Counted from the first letter of the stretch, positions 1 to 6,335 are shown. The stretch: DNA of 25,717 bases from CAZVRZ01 sp964629965 (GCA_964629965.1 CAZVRZ010000076.1:1-25717), one strand, 5' to 3'. Made by a program: numbers and translations. Notes: generated by a model from the sequence alone, not told the origin.

Positions 1-119
1 GGCCATAGATCAAAATCCCCCTTAACTATCTGTCCACTCAATGGGGTAAAGCTCACGCCATCCACCGCTTCGATCGTGGTGCGGATGTCTTTCACGATCA
101 TATGTGTTTCCGTATTCAT
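1..119 (-). CDS. Small protein, 5' part only, runs off the left edge
   Basis: The window holds the first 39 codons, reading MNTETHMIVKDIRTTIEAVD and onward to the left edge. The start ATG (119-117) overlaps the stop of the preceding minus-strand gene in an ATGA arrangement, so it belongs to the same translationally coupled operon. I do not recognise a family. The visible part is soluble, with no membrane segment. Function is unknown; its place among small overlapping genes suggests an accessory or phage-like operon. Confidence 0.6.
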   Translation of the reverse strand, partial: MNTETHMIVKDIRTTIEAVDGVSFTPLSGQIVKGDFDLW

Positions 120-325
120 TCATCCTTCCTTTCTGATCCAACTTCTAATAACTTCGCTTCAATTTCTCGGGTCATCTCCATGATCCGGCCTGCCTTTCGC
201 ACGGTCACCACATCCATGCTCGTGTCGTGGATCTCCCCGGCCACCCGCCGGATCTCGCGCGCCTTACTGATCGCGTCCATCCGGGCCCAGTCGGCCACGT
301 GCGGCCACTTTTTACGCGGCGTCAT
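116..325 (-). CDS. Small charged helical protein of unknown function (69 aa)
   Basis: The ORF is open from 367, but I choose the ATG at 325 (MTPRKKWPHVADWARMDA). It follows a GGGAG ribosome-binding site by about 8 nt and overlaps the 3' end of the upstream gene, as all its operon neighbours do. The product is rich in Lys, Arg and Glu and should be mostly helical (KAREIRRVAGEIHDTSMDVV, then REIEAKLLEVGSERKDE). No signal peptide or membrane segment is present. It resembles no family I know. It is the ninth of about ten overlapping minus-strand genes; function cannot be assigned. Confidence 0.55.
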   Translation of the reverse strand: MTPRKKWPHVADWARMDAISKAREIRRVAGEIHDTSMDVVTVRKAGRIMEMTREIEAKLLEVGSERKDE

Positions 326-616
326 CGTCCGTCTCCCGCAGCGCTTGCAGTTCCCGTTCGCGTTCAACCATGTGCCGGGTCATGCTTCCAATGATCATCG
401 GCAGCCCGCTGGCTGTAAAAGCGTCCAGGGTGAGCAGCGCATATACCAGGCTGATCATCGCTGTGGCAGCCAGCGTCACGCCCACCCCTGCGCCACAAAG
501 AATGCCGTGTATCCCCTGGCTTCCGACCAGCCCACCAGGGCATTGAAACCAATGCCAAAGATGAACAGGGCCAGGTACATAGCCAATATTCCCGCCGGAT
601 CGCAGCCCGATATCAT
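312..616 (-). pseudogene. Small polytopic membrane protein split by a -1 frameshift
   Basis: Two reading frames join into one sensible protein. The first frame starts at ATG 616, which overlaps the upstream stop (ATGA) and has a GGGGAG site about 8 nt before it. It reads MISGCDPAGILAMYLALFIF..NALVGWSEARGYTAFFVAQG and then meets TGA at 478-476. The next frame continues with GVGVTLAATAMISLVYALLT..FTASGLPMIIGSMTRHMVERE to the stop at 312. The switch falls at a GGGG run (plus-strand CCCC 485-488); one more G would restore a single ORF of about 101 aa with three hydrophobic segments. A homopolymer sequencing error, true decay or programmed slippage are all possible. Function is unknown. Confidence 0.55.
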
Positions 617-855
617 GCCGGTTTCTCCCCGATCGTGTCTTTGGAAACAATTTTTGCTACAATGACATGTGATGATAGAGCGAGCCCGTCCCCCACCAGG
701 TCTTCTCTGCAATCCAGGCACTTGCCGTTTTCGTCGGGGGTGTGCCGTCCACGTGGGCAGTCTTGCAACCGGCGTATCATTGATGCAAACTCTTCATCGC
801 TCATCACCGACCGCCAGTTTCGCCGCCAGCCCTTTCGAGTTGTTTCATCGCCCAT
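613..855 (-). CDS. Small protein with a Cys/His knuckle (80 aa)
   Basis: Starts at ATG 855, overlapping the end of the preceding gene and preceded by AGGGTGA. The middle of the protein carries C-P-R-G-R-H-x6-GKC-L-D-C, a Cys/His cluster that could bind one zinc ion, so it may be a minimal zinc ribbon. An internal start at MSDEEFASMIRRLQDCP is possible but lacks a good ribosome-binding site. The N-terminus is basic (TTRKGWRRNWRS). No family is recognised. It sits in the overlapping small-gene operon between a 71-aa protein and a membrane protein. Confidence 0.55.
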   Translation of the reverse strand: MGDETTRKGWRRNWRSVMSDEEFASMIRRLQDCPRGRHTPDENGKCLDCREDLVGDGLALSSHVIVAKIVSKDTIGEKPA

Positions 856-1060
856 AAGTCACCCTGCCTTTCAAGATCGTCAGGATCAACGCCTCATGCA
901 TCACCGACATTCGCCGGATACGCTCGGACAGCGTCAATGTTCTCTCGTCCTCCATACGGGGCGTTCCAGCTTCGTCCAGCGCTTTGTGCGCTGCCTGGAT
1001 CTCTTCCGCGTCGAAAGCGGGGCCAGTCTTCAAGATTAAAACCAAGCGCTTATCGTCCAT
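845..1060 (-). CDS. Small soluble protein of unknown function (71 aa)
   Basis: ATG at 1060 follows GGGAGAAACCGGAAA and overlaps the last codons of the preceding gene. The product reads MDDKRLVLILKTGPAFDAEE, then a helical part (RTLTLSERIRRMSVMHEALI) and a basic tail. It has a beta-alpha look (LVLILKTG then EEIQAAHKALDEAG) but is too short to assign. No catalytic or metal-binding pattern is visible. Overlaps on both sides argue that it is really translated as part of the operon. Confidence 0.55.
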   Translation of the reverse strand: MDDKRLVLILKTGPAFDAEEIQAAHKALDEAGTPRMEDERTLTLSERIRRMSVMHEALILTILKGRVTYGR

Positions 1061-1328
1061 TTTCCGGTTTCTCCCGCAGCCATACCATCAGGTGGTTGTC
1101 GTCTGCTTTTTGGGTCGAGATGACCGTTCCATAGGTATCGAATTTTTTGTCGCTGATCACGCCGGTGAACATCGAACGGTATTTCATCAGCTCGGCGAAA
1201 TCGGAGAATTCCACCAGCATTGCCTTTCCCGGAACGAGCGAATGGATCACCTCCCGGCAAAACGCTGCTTTCGATTTGCTCAGCGCCCGCTCGGGCAGTT
1301 CTACCAATCCCATCATTTTTGCTGTCAT
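1050..1328 (-). CDS. Conserved-looking small protein of unknown function (92 aa)
   Basis: ATG at 1328 overlaps the stop of the 51-aa membrane protein gene (ATGAAATGA), with GAGGTG just upstream. The product is MTAKMMGLVELPERALSKSK followed by a mixed alpha/beta sequence (EVIHSLVPGKAMLVEFSDFA, then FDTYGTVISTQKADDNHLMV). It has the look of a compact folded domain and no membrane segment. I cannot name a family. Its size and setting resemble accessory proteins of phage or conjugative elements. Confidence 0.55.
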   Translation of the reverse strand: MTAKMMGLVELPERALSKSKAAFCREVIHSLVPGKAMLVEFSDFAELMKYRSMFTGVISDKKFDTYGTVISTQKADDNHLMVWLREKPENGR

Positions 1329-1480
1329 TTCATCACCTCATTTTGGAATAGCGCTGCAATGAAGATCAGGCACACCAACGCCAGCCCGCTCCATCCCGGC
1401 AGTTTGAAAAATACGATCATGATCAAGCTTAAGATCGTGAGAAAAACGAATGAAATTCTTGAAATGCGTGTTATACTCAT
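1325..1480 (-). CDS. 51-aa membrane protein
   Basis: Translated by eye from the minus strand: MSITRISRISFVFLTILSLI, then MIVFFKLPGWSGLALVCLIF and IAALFQNEVMK. The start ATG 1480 has AAAGGA six bases upstream, and the stop overlaps the next gene's start. There are two hydrophobic stretches (about residues 10-25 and 31-45) separated by KLPGWSG, so it should form a two-helix hairpin in the membrane. This is the size range of holins and other small phage or ICE membrane proteins, but nothing in the sequence settles that. Confidence 0.5.
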   Translation of the reverse strand: MSITRISRISFVFLTILSLIMIVFFKLPGWSGLALVCLIFIAALFQNEVMK

Positions 1481-1494
1481 GTATCCTTTCTTTC

Positions 1495-1535
1495 TTCACC
1501 CGTCTGGAGGTTGCCACACTCGCCAGGCGGGTGAA
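1495..1535. terminator. Strong hairpin, terminator-like when read on the plus strand
   Basis: Arms TTCACCCG (1495-1502) and CGGGTGAA (1528-1535) pair perfectly. A G-T wobble and CTGG/CCAG extend the stem to 13 bp around a 15-nt loop. On the plus strand it is followed by CTTTTATTTT, like an intrinsic terminator. On the minus strand, the direction of the surrounding genes, no T run follows. It lies in the only real gap of the small-gene operon, so it may be a processing or attenuation structure. Confidence 0.45.
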
Positions 1536-1538
1536 CTT

Positions 1539-1655
1539 TTATTTTCGATGCTCTTCTTGCTGGCTGATCTGGCTGCTCAAGATGCAGGCAGAGTAACCCA
1601 GCAGAGCAATAAACAACACAGGCAAAACAATGCCCAGGATGCACCAAGCATTCAT
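1539..1655 (-). CDS. 38-aa single-pass membrane peptide
   Basis: Read on the minus strand: MNAWCILGIVLPVLFIALLG then YSACILSSQISQQEEHRK and stop. The ATG (1655-1653) overlaps the TGA of the preceding gene as ATGA. One hydrophobic helix spans about residues 4-26, followed by a polar tail. The short length, clean start and coupled position make it a plausible small gene, but no family is recognised. Two cysteines (C5, C24) flank the helix. Confidence 0.45.
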   Translation of the reverse strand: MNAWCILGIVLPVLFIALLGYSACILSSQISQQEEHRK

Positions 1656-1837
1656 ACTCTGGCTGCCTCCTGGGCTGGCTGTTCCGTTTCCATAGAAACT
1701 GTTTGGTTTTTTGGGGGAAGTGTTACTCTTGCCAGCAGCTGGGCAAGGATCCTGATCTTTTCCTTGAAGCGAGCATACTCTTCTTGGGTCAGCTCATGGC
1801 CGTCCAGCACGATGGTGTGGGTTTCGCTCTCGTTCAT
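1652..1837 (-). CDS. Small helical protein, partner of the RHH protein (61 aa)
   Basis: MNESETHTIVLDGHELTQEE leads into a helix-rich segment (YARFKEKIRILAQLLARVTL) and a polar tail. Its ATG at 1837 overlaps the stop of the ribbon-helix-helix gene by four bases, so the two are coupled. It has no membrane segment or known motif. A small antitoxin-like or DNA-binding accessory role is possible from its position behind an RHH gene, but this is only inference. Confidence 0.5.
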   Translation of the reverse strand: MNESETHTIVLDGHELTQEEYARFKEKIRILAQLLARVTLPPKNQTVSMETEQPAQEAARV

Positions 1838-2022
1838 GATTGCACCGGTGCGCTTTCGGTCGGCATGGGCAGCGGAATTTGCAGCTTACACTGGGCATAG
1901 TCTCGCTGAACCATCCAGCGGATCTGTGCCGCCATGCTGCGTTCATTCGCTGCCGACAACTCACGAAGCTTTTCACGAGTCTCGGTATCGATTTGAACGG
2001 TCGTCAGTTCGTTATCAGGCAT
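1834..2022 (-). CDS. Ribbon-helix-helix DNA-binding protein (62 aa)
   Basis: The ORF is open further upstream, but AAAGGAGG lies directly before the ATG at 2022, so I start there: MPDNELTTVQIDTETREKLR. A short beta strand (LTTVQID) is followed by two helices (TETREKLRELSAANERS and MAAQIRWMVQRDYAQ). This is the Arc/MetJ-type ribbon-helix-helix pattern, which dimerises and places the paired strands in the major groove. It is the first gene of the minus-strand operon and lies 53 nt or so from a consensus promoter, so it may autoregulate that promoter. A plasmid or phage copy-control or antitoxin-like role is equally possible. Confidence 0.65.
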   Translation of the reverse strand: MPDNELTTVQIDTETREKLRELSAANERSMAAQIRWMVQRDYAQCKLQIPLPMPTESAPVQS

Positions 2023-2081
2023 TGGGCCTCCTTTTTGCAGTTCTACTATACGGACTGTCATCCGTAACCTCGGACAATCAT

Positions 2082-2109
2082 ATTATACATAATATCTATA
2101 GATTGTCAA
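2082..2109 (-). promoter_or_regulatory. Consensus sigma-70 promoter of the minus-strand operon
   Basis: On the minus strand, -35 TTGACA (2109-2104) and -10 TATAAT (2087-2082) are both perfect matches separated by 16 bp. The leader to the first start at 2022 is about 55 nt. The arms GACAATC (2073-2079) and GATTGTC (2101-2107) form a perfect 7-bp inverted repeat that spans the core promoter, so a repressor bound there would block it. The divergent XRE protein or the RHH protein are the obvious candidates. Confidence 0.75.
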
Positions 2110-2150
2110 TAGAGTTCGGACGATTTGTCCATCAGTTCGTACGTGTTTTG

Positions 2151-2156
2151 TATGAT
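2151..2156 (+). promoter_or_regulatory. Possible -10 element of the XRE-lipoprotein operon
   Basis: TATGAT at 2151-2156 lies 15 nt before the ATG at 2171, which would give a nearly leaderless transcript. That fits the lack of a Shine-Dalgarno sequence there. No convincing -35 is present at 17 bp; TTGTCC at 2125-2130 is 20 bp away. GGAC-N5-GTCC (2117-2129) nearby could be an operator. Confidence 0.3.
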
Positions 2157-2170
2157 ACTTGTCCGCAGAT

Positions 2171-2581
2171 ATGGATGATCAATACGACCTATCAGACATA
2201 ATATTGCGGGCTATGAGCCAGCTCAATTTGTCTCAAGCAGATCTTGCCCGGCGATCAGGGGTCAGTAAACAAACTGTTAGCGATTACATTAATCGCAAAC
2301 GTTCTAAACCTGATCCAGTAACCCTGGCAAGAATTGCAAATGCGTTGAGCCTTTCGGTTGAATTGGTATATCAAGCAGCTGGCATTCCTACATCCCCAAT
2401 CCCCCAAGATGAAATAGCTTTGGAGGAATTCCGCGACATCCTTGCTCAGCTCACCCCTGAGAACCGAGAGAAATATCGCCGGCAAATGCTGATCGATATC
2501 GAGTATCAGCAGAAACAGGAAGAAGCAGAACGAAACAAAAGGCGAAAACCCGGCACTGGGCCTCTGCCGGAAACAACATAA
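2171..2581 (+). CDS. XRE-family transcriptional regulator (136 aa)
   Basis: I start at ATG 2171 (MDDQYDLSDIILRAMSQLNL); a TTG 12 bases upstream is possible. A classic Cro/C1-type helix-turn-helix covers about residues 8-66: LSQADLARRSGVSKQTVSDY holds both helices of the motif, followed by KPDPVTLARIANALSLSVEL. The C-terminal half (residues 75-136) is helical and charged, ending in a Lys/Arg-rich tail, and may be a dimerisation or ligand region. The gene is divergent from the small-gene operon and is the first of three co-directional genes, so it probably regulates one or both divergent promoters. A phage-type or ICE-type repressor is the simplest reading. Confidence 0.8.
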   Translation: MDDQYDLSDIILRAMSQLNLSQADLARRSGVSKQTVSDYINRKRSKPDPVTLARIANALSLSVELVYQAAGIPTSPIPQDEIALEEFRDILAQLTPENREKYRRQMLIDIEYQQKQEEAERNKRRKPGTGPLPETT

Positions 2582-2613
2582 ACTGATGCCGTAGATTTGG
2601 GGAGGAAAATAAA

Positions 2614-3459
2614 ATGCAAAAAGCAAAGCAATTGGTAATAATTGCCAGTCTGGCAATCATCCTCGCTTTGTTATTGCCCAGTTGTGCTCAGGGACCGTCC
2701 GAGAACGCCATCCAGACCGCCATTGTTCAAACGCAGAACGCCGTGCCAAGTAACACCGCACTACCGTCGAATACACCTGTGCCATCGGATACGAGTACGC
2801 CTCTGCCAACAGATACGCCAGAGCCAACCCGCACGCCGATGCCCACAAGTACAAAGCTGCCCACGAAAACAAGCACCCCAACGAAAACACTCCAGCCTAC
2901 GATTGCGCCAACGCCAATCGTACTAAGTGGTAATGGAGATAAGGTGGTGGATCTCGAGAAGTTCAATAGCGATCCCATCATCTTGCATATCACTTACACC
3001 GGGTCGAGAAATTTCATCGTACAGAATTATGGCGCCGATGGCAAGCAGATCGATCTGCTAGTGAATACCATCGGGGCGTATGACGGAAAACTGCTGACCG
3101 ACATTCTCGACGACGACGAAACTGTCCGCTTTGAAGTGAAATCTTCTGGATCGTGGACAATCGAGGTAATGCCGCTTTCTTTGGAATACATGCAGTCATT
3201 GGTTATTCCAGGGAGTTTTGAGGGCGTCGGAGATGATTTGGTAATTTTAGCAGGCAAAGAAAAGGCTGACCTGTTGGAGATAGACGCCAGCCAGGCGAAG
3301 AAAAATCTTATCATTCATGGAGTTTCCCGTAGTACATATAGTCTGCTGGTGAATGAAATTGCGCCCTACACTGGTACAAAGATCCTCGACGATGGTACTT
3401 TTCTGATTATAGTACGTGCCACCGGGCCCTGGAAGATCTTGGTAACTGCAAAGAAATAA
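2614..3459 (+). CDS. Lipoprotein with Thr/Pro linker and two repeated C-terminal domains (281 aa)
   Basis: GGGGAGG precedes the ATG by about 9 nt. Residues 1-24 form a signal peptide with lipobox LPSC, Cys24 being the lipidated residue, so the protein should be anchored on the outer face of the membrane. Residues 43-101 are a linker of Thr, Pro and Ser repeats (TPVPSDTSTPLPTDTPEPT), likely a flexible or glycosylated stalk. The rest holds two copies of one beta-rich domain, about 105-185 and 199-279. Compare GNGDKVVDL..FIVQNYGADGKQIDLLVN..GSWTIEV with GVGDDLVIL..LIIHGVSRSTYSLLVN..GPWKILV. The linker style is frequent in Anaerolineae lipoproteins. Function unknown; a ligand-binding or cell-surface role is inferred. 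Confidence 0.8.
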   Translation: MQKAKQLVIIASLAIILALLLPSCAQGPSENAIQTAIVQTQNAVPSNTALPSNTPVPSDTSTPLPTDTPEPTRTPMPTSTKLPTKTSTPTKTLQPTIAPTPIVLSGNGDKVVDLEKFNSDPIILHITYTGSRNFIVQNYGADGKQIDLLVNTIGAYDGKLLTDILDDDETVRFEVKSSGSWTIEVMPLSLEYMQSLVIPGSFEGVGDDLVILAGKEKADLLEIDASQAKKNLIIHGVSRSTYSLLVNEIAPYTGTKILDDGTFLIIVRATGPWKILVTAKK

Positions 3460-3462
3460 TCA

Positions 3463-4107
3463 ATGAACTCTGAAGACCGCGAACTAATCGATCGTTTTAC
3501 CAATCTCACCCCCCAGCAAAAACAAAAAGCGTTGGAGCAAGGTCGAATGCTCCTTCGCCAGCAGCAGCGCCAGGAGCTGCTCAATCGGTTGCTGCCGGCA
3601 TTTATCCGCACTCGCCGGCCGCACCTTCCCGGTGCCATCCATTGGGGTATGCGTATCTTATTCCTGGCCTCTGCCCTGCTGATCATATTCCCGACTCGTC
3701 CATCATCGATGCCGATTGCATTGGGCGGATCAGCAGCCATCAATGTGTTGTTCTACCTGGGTACAGGACCGCTAAATCGTTTTCTACGCCTGGCGGGAAT
3801 GACCTTCTTGGCTGCCATCGCTTTTACAATCCTTGGCCTTTACATAAATGACCTCGATCCACTGCTGATCCTGGCACTCAATAGCCTGGGGGCAGTCACT
3901 CTGTTGGCTGTTCCAGCCATACTGTTATCGAAAATTCGTATCGATTTATCACTATTACGTATTTACCTGGCGTTGCAAATCATCGCCACGCTATGTCTCG
4001 TCGGCAATCAACCTGGTCTGATGTTATTTGGCCTGGGCTTGACGGCTGCGTTGGCTATTAGCATGACGCGCAATTTGTTTTCATCTCTCAAACTAATTCC
4101 GACCTAA
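3463..4107 (+). CDS. Polytopic membrane protein of unknown function (214 aa)
   Basis: Begins 3 bases after the lipoprotein stop, so it is in the same operon. The first 55 residues are soluble and basic with a Gln-rich helix (TPQQKQKALEQGRMLLRQQQ). From residue 58 on, five or six hydrophobic helices follow: about 59-76 (MRILFLASALLIIF), 84-100, 108-128 (FLAAIAFTILGLYI), 132-155 (LLILALNSLGAVTLLAVPAI) and two near the C-terminus. No catalytic motif is seen. It probably works with the lipoprotein encoded just upstream. No family recognised. Confidence 0.7.
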   Translation: MNSEDRELIDRFTNLTPQQKQKALEQGRMLLRQQQRQELLNRLLPAFIRTRRPHLPGAIHWGMRILFLASALLIIFPTRPSSMPIALGGSAAINVLFYLGTGPLNRFLRLAGMTFLAAIAFTILGLYINDLDPLLILALNSLGAVTLLAVPAILLSKIRIDLSLLRIYLALQIIATLCLVGNQPGLMLFGLGLTAALAISMTRNLFSSLKLIPT

Positions 4108-4152
4108 AAGGAGGATAATGGCAATCCTCCCCGGTTGAGCCATATCCTCCTT
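4108..4152 (+). terminator. Hairpin directly after the membrane protein gene
   Basis: The arms at 4108-4122 (AAGGAGGATAATGGC) and 4139-4152 (GCCATATCCTCCTT) pair over 14 bp with one bulged A around a 16-nt loop. The hairpin begins on the base after the stop codon. There is no clear U tract, only CTTCTG, so it may stop transcription weakly or protect the mRNA 3' end. An alternative short stem GGAGGAT/ATCCTCC uses the same left arm. Confidence 0.5.
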
Positions 4153-4210
4153 CTGCCGAGTCGTCTCCCGGAGCATGCGACGCGCCCTTTCCTCACCTTT
4201 TTAATCCAAA

Positions 4211-4259
4211 AGGCTGTGGAAAAGTGGGCAGGTGCAAGCTGTCCACTTTTCCACAGCCT
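4211..4259. repeat. Long near-perfect hairpin with 21-bp arms
   Basis: Left arm 4211-4231 (starts AGGCTGTGGAAAAGTGG) and right arm 4239-4259 (ends CCACTTTTCCACAGCCT) pair throughout, with a single G-T wobble, around the 7-nt loop GTGCAAG. The outer 17 bp are perfect. It could be a bidirectional terminator, a REP-like or transposon-derived palindrome, or the target of a DNA-binding protein. No coding sequence overlaps it. The rest of 4153-4400 shows nothing I can identify. Confidence 0.6.
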
Positions 4260-4438
4260 CTACGGCTCCTGAATCATCCTTTCAGCCCTAATTTTACCCT
4301 GTCGTACAACCAGATGTAAAACAAGTATTCTTGTAATCAAAGATTCGGGGGTAAAGCGCGTTTTTCCGGCCGCCAGTGGGCCAATAAGGGGGAAAAAGGT
4401 TGGCGTATAATGAGATGGATAAGATTGTGTTTCACTGT

Positions 4439-4466
4439 TATAATTATTTTCAGCAAACGCTGAAAA
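4439..4466 (+). promoter_or_regulatory. Promoter -10 with an inverted-repeat operator before the AbiE-like genes
   Basis: TATAAT at 4439-4444 is followed at once by TTTTCAGC-AAAC-GCTGAAAA (4447-4466), a perfect 8-bp inverted repeat. It ends 10 bases before the ATG at 4477, with GAAGG as ribosome-binding site. A second TATAAT is at 4406-4411. No good -35 is present for either. AbiEi antitoxins of known systems repress their own promoter by binding inverted repeats, and this repeat is placed to do that. Confidence 0.5.
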
Positions 4467-4476
4467 GAGAAGGCAG

Positions 4477-5508
4477 ATGAAAGATCAACCCTTAGAACAA
4501 GCTGCGGTAAATGCGTTGCGAGAAAGCCTGGAACATATCCCCTTCTTGCAGATTGACCGGATTGAAAGCTCAGGGGCAGATATCCAGGCCGATGTGCGCA
4601 TCCGGGAACAACCGCGCTTGCTGCTGGCGCAGGTCAAAAACAACGGCCAACCGCGCTTGGCTCGCCTGGCGGTTTATGAACTGAGAGATCGCCTGGCCGG
4701 AAAATCAGATGCTTACGGCATCTTCATCGCCCCTTATATCTCCCCCGCTGCCGGGAAAATCTGCGAAGACGCCGGGATGGGTTACCTGGATCTGGCCGGG
4801 AACTGCCTGATATCTTTCGAGACGATTTACATCCGCCAGGCCGGCGCCCCCAACCCCAAAGTGCAAAAGCGGGACCTGCGTTCACTGTACTCCCCCAAAG
4901 CCGAGCGCATCTTGCGTGCCATGCTTACGGAGCCGCGGCGTGCCTGGAAGATCGCCGAGTTAGCCCAGGCCGTGGATGTCAGCCTGGGCCAGGTGGCCAA
5001 CGTCAAGAAGCTGCTTGCCGACCGTGAATGGCTGGGCGTAAACGACAATGGTATGGTTCTGAGCCGGCCCGGCGATCTGCTGGATGATTGGGTCAAAGCA
5101 TATAATTACCGGCGCAACCAGACCCACGAGTTTTATTCACTCTCCGAAATCTCGCCGACTGAGGCCGGCCTGGCTGATGCTTGCGAACGGTTGGGCGTGC
5201 CGTATGCATTAACCAGCTTTTCAGCCGCCATTCGCATCGCGCCCATGGTGCGCTACAACCGGGTCATGGCCTATGTTCAGGGGGATCTATCTGTGGTGGC
5301 GACCGAAGCAAACCTAAAACCGGTTCCCAGCGGCGCGAATGTCATCCTGCTGACCCCGTATGATGAAGGCGTATTTTATGCCGCATCAGCGGTTGGTGGG
5401 ATCATAACCGCCTCGCCGGTGCAGGTTTATCTGGATGTGATCGGTTCGCGCGCCCGCGGCCAGGAAGCTGCGGAGGCAATTCGCCAAAAATTGGAGGCAA
5501 CATGGTAG
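4477..5508 (+). CDS. AbiEi-like antitoxin / winged-helix regulator of a type IV toxin-antitoxin pair (343 aa)
   Basis: The N-terminal third resembles a restriction-endonuclease-like fold: S-S-G-A-D (31-35), then D39 and the strand LLLAQVKNNGQPR (48-60). The usual E-x-K is replaced by Q52-V-K54, so nuclease activity is doubtful. GMGYLDLAGNCLISF (100-114) is a hallmark of this group. A winged helix follows (about 139-190: SPKAERILRAMLTEPRRAWK, then ELAQAVDVSLGQVANVKKLL), and the C-terminal half is mixed alpha/beta. In the AbiE family this protein binds its promoter and counteracts the nucleotidyltransferase toxin. The next gene starts inside its last codons (ATGGTAG), so the two are translationally coupled. 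High GC content matches its partner and not the downstream operon. Confidence 0.75.
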   Translation: MKDQPLEQAAVNALRESLEHIPFLQIDRIESSGADIQADVRIREQPRLLLAQVKNNGQPRLARLAVYELRDRLAGKSDAYGIFIAPYISPAAGKICEDAGMGYLDLAGNCLISFETIYIRQAGAPNPKVQKRDLRSLYSPKAERILRAMLTEPRRAWKIAELAQAVDVSLGQVANVKKLLADREWLGVNDNGMVLSRPGDLLDDWVKAYNYRRNQTHEFYSLSEISPTEAGLADACERLGVPYALTSFSAAIRIAPMVRYNRVMAYVQGDLSVVATEANLKPVPSGANVILLTPYDEGVFYAASAVGGIITASPVQVYLDVIGSRARGQEAAEAIRQKLEATW

Positions 5509-6332
5509 CCAAACGAAGCGACTATTCCGCGGATGCTGTAGAAGCGGCGCACAGTGTGTTATTGGAACTCGCGCGCCTGCTGGGCGAGTACCAGGATGCG
5601 GTGGTTATCGTGGGCGGTTGGGTACCCGAGCTGCTGATCAGCCAGTCGCCGCACCAGCATGTCGGCAGTATTGACGTGGATATTGCGCTGGATCATCGCA
5701 AGCTAAAGGAAGTTGGTTACAAAACGATCTTGCAGCTTCTGCTGGCGCGCGGCTACCAGCCGAGCGAACAGCCATTTATCTTCTTCCGCACGGTGCAACT
5801 GGGCGAGCAGACATTTGAAGTGGAGGTGGATTTCCTGGCCGGGGAGTATTCTGGCACGGCCCGCGGCCACCGCACTCAAAAGGTGCAGGATATGCGCCCC
5901 CGCAAAGCGCGCGGCTGTGACCTGGCCGTCAGCCTGGCCACCGAAGTAACCCTGAGCGGTATGCTGCCTGGCGGCGGCAAGGATACGACCACGGTGCGAG
6001 TAGCCTCGATCGTGCCTTTCCTGGTGATGAAGGCCATGGCGCTGGCCGGCCGGCTAATGGAGAAAGACGCCTGGGACATTTACTACTGCATCCGTTACTA
6101 TCCGGGCGGGATCAATAAACTGGCGGACGAATTTCAACCGCACCTGGAAAACCGCCTGGTGCAGGAAGCTTTAGCCAAGATCGCTGAGAAGTTCGCCTCG
6201 CCCGAACATGTTGGCCCCAAGCACGTGGCTGACTTCAGCGATAGCGATGATCCGGACGAGCGCGCCCGGCTGCAGCGGGATGCCTTCGAGCGCGTGAATG
6301 CTTTGATTGAGCGATTGAAGGGGGAAGCATAG
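5502..6332 (+). CDS. AbiEii-like nucleotidyltransferase toxin (276 aa)
   Basis: Overlaps the antitoxin gene by 7 bases, after TTGGAGG. The nucleotidyltransferase core is visible: VVIVGGWVPELL (34-45) forms the first strand and GG loop, and VGSIDVDIALDH (54-65) carries the metal-binding D58-x-D60. A third acidic residue is probably in FEVEVDFLAGEY. Helical C-terminal part (VPFLVMKAMALAGRLMEKDA, then DIYYCIRYYPGG) fits the AbiEii/AbiGii group, where KD-x-WD-I-Y-Y is typical. Known members transfer nucleotides to RNA such as tRNA 3' ends and stop growth upon phage infection, with the upstream AbiEi acting as antitoxin. The target here is not known. Confidence 0.78.
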   Translation: MVAKRSDYSADAVEAAHSVLLELARLLGEYQDAVVIVGGWVPELLISQSPHQHVGSIDVDIALDHRKLKEVGYKTILQLLLARGYQPSEQPFIFFRTVQLGEQTFEVEVDFLAGEYSGTARGHRTQKVQDMRPRKARGCDLAVSLATEVTLSGMLPGGGKDTTTVRVASIVPFLVMKAMALAGRLMEKDAWDIYYCIRYYPGGINKLADEFQPHLENRLVQEALAKIAEKFASPEHVGPKHVADFSDSDDPDERARLQRDAFERVNALIERLKGEA

Positions 6333-6335
6333 AAC

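Noticed and set aside
364..558. 64-aa minus-strand ORF
   Set aside because: It is a shadow frame of the frameshifted membrane protein and has no ribosome-binding site or coherent composition.
984..2201. 405-aa plus-strand ORF
   Set aside because: It runs antisense through the overlapping minus-strand genes, has low-complexity unnatural composition, and its frame is explained by the opposite-strand coding.
4211..4259. Replication origin because of TTTTCCACA boxes
   Set aside because: Only two imperfect boxes, both forced by the palindrome; no AT-rich unwinding region or dnaA/rep gene nearby.
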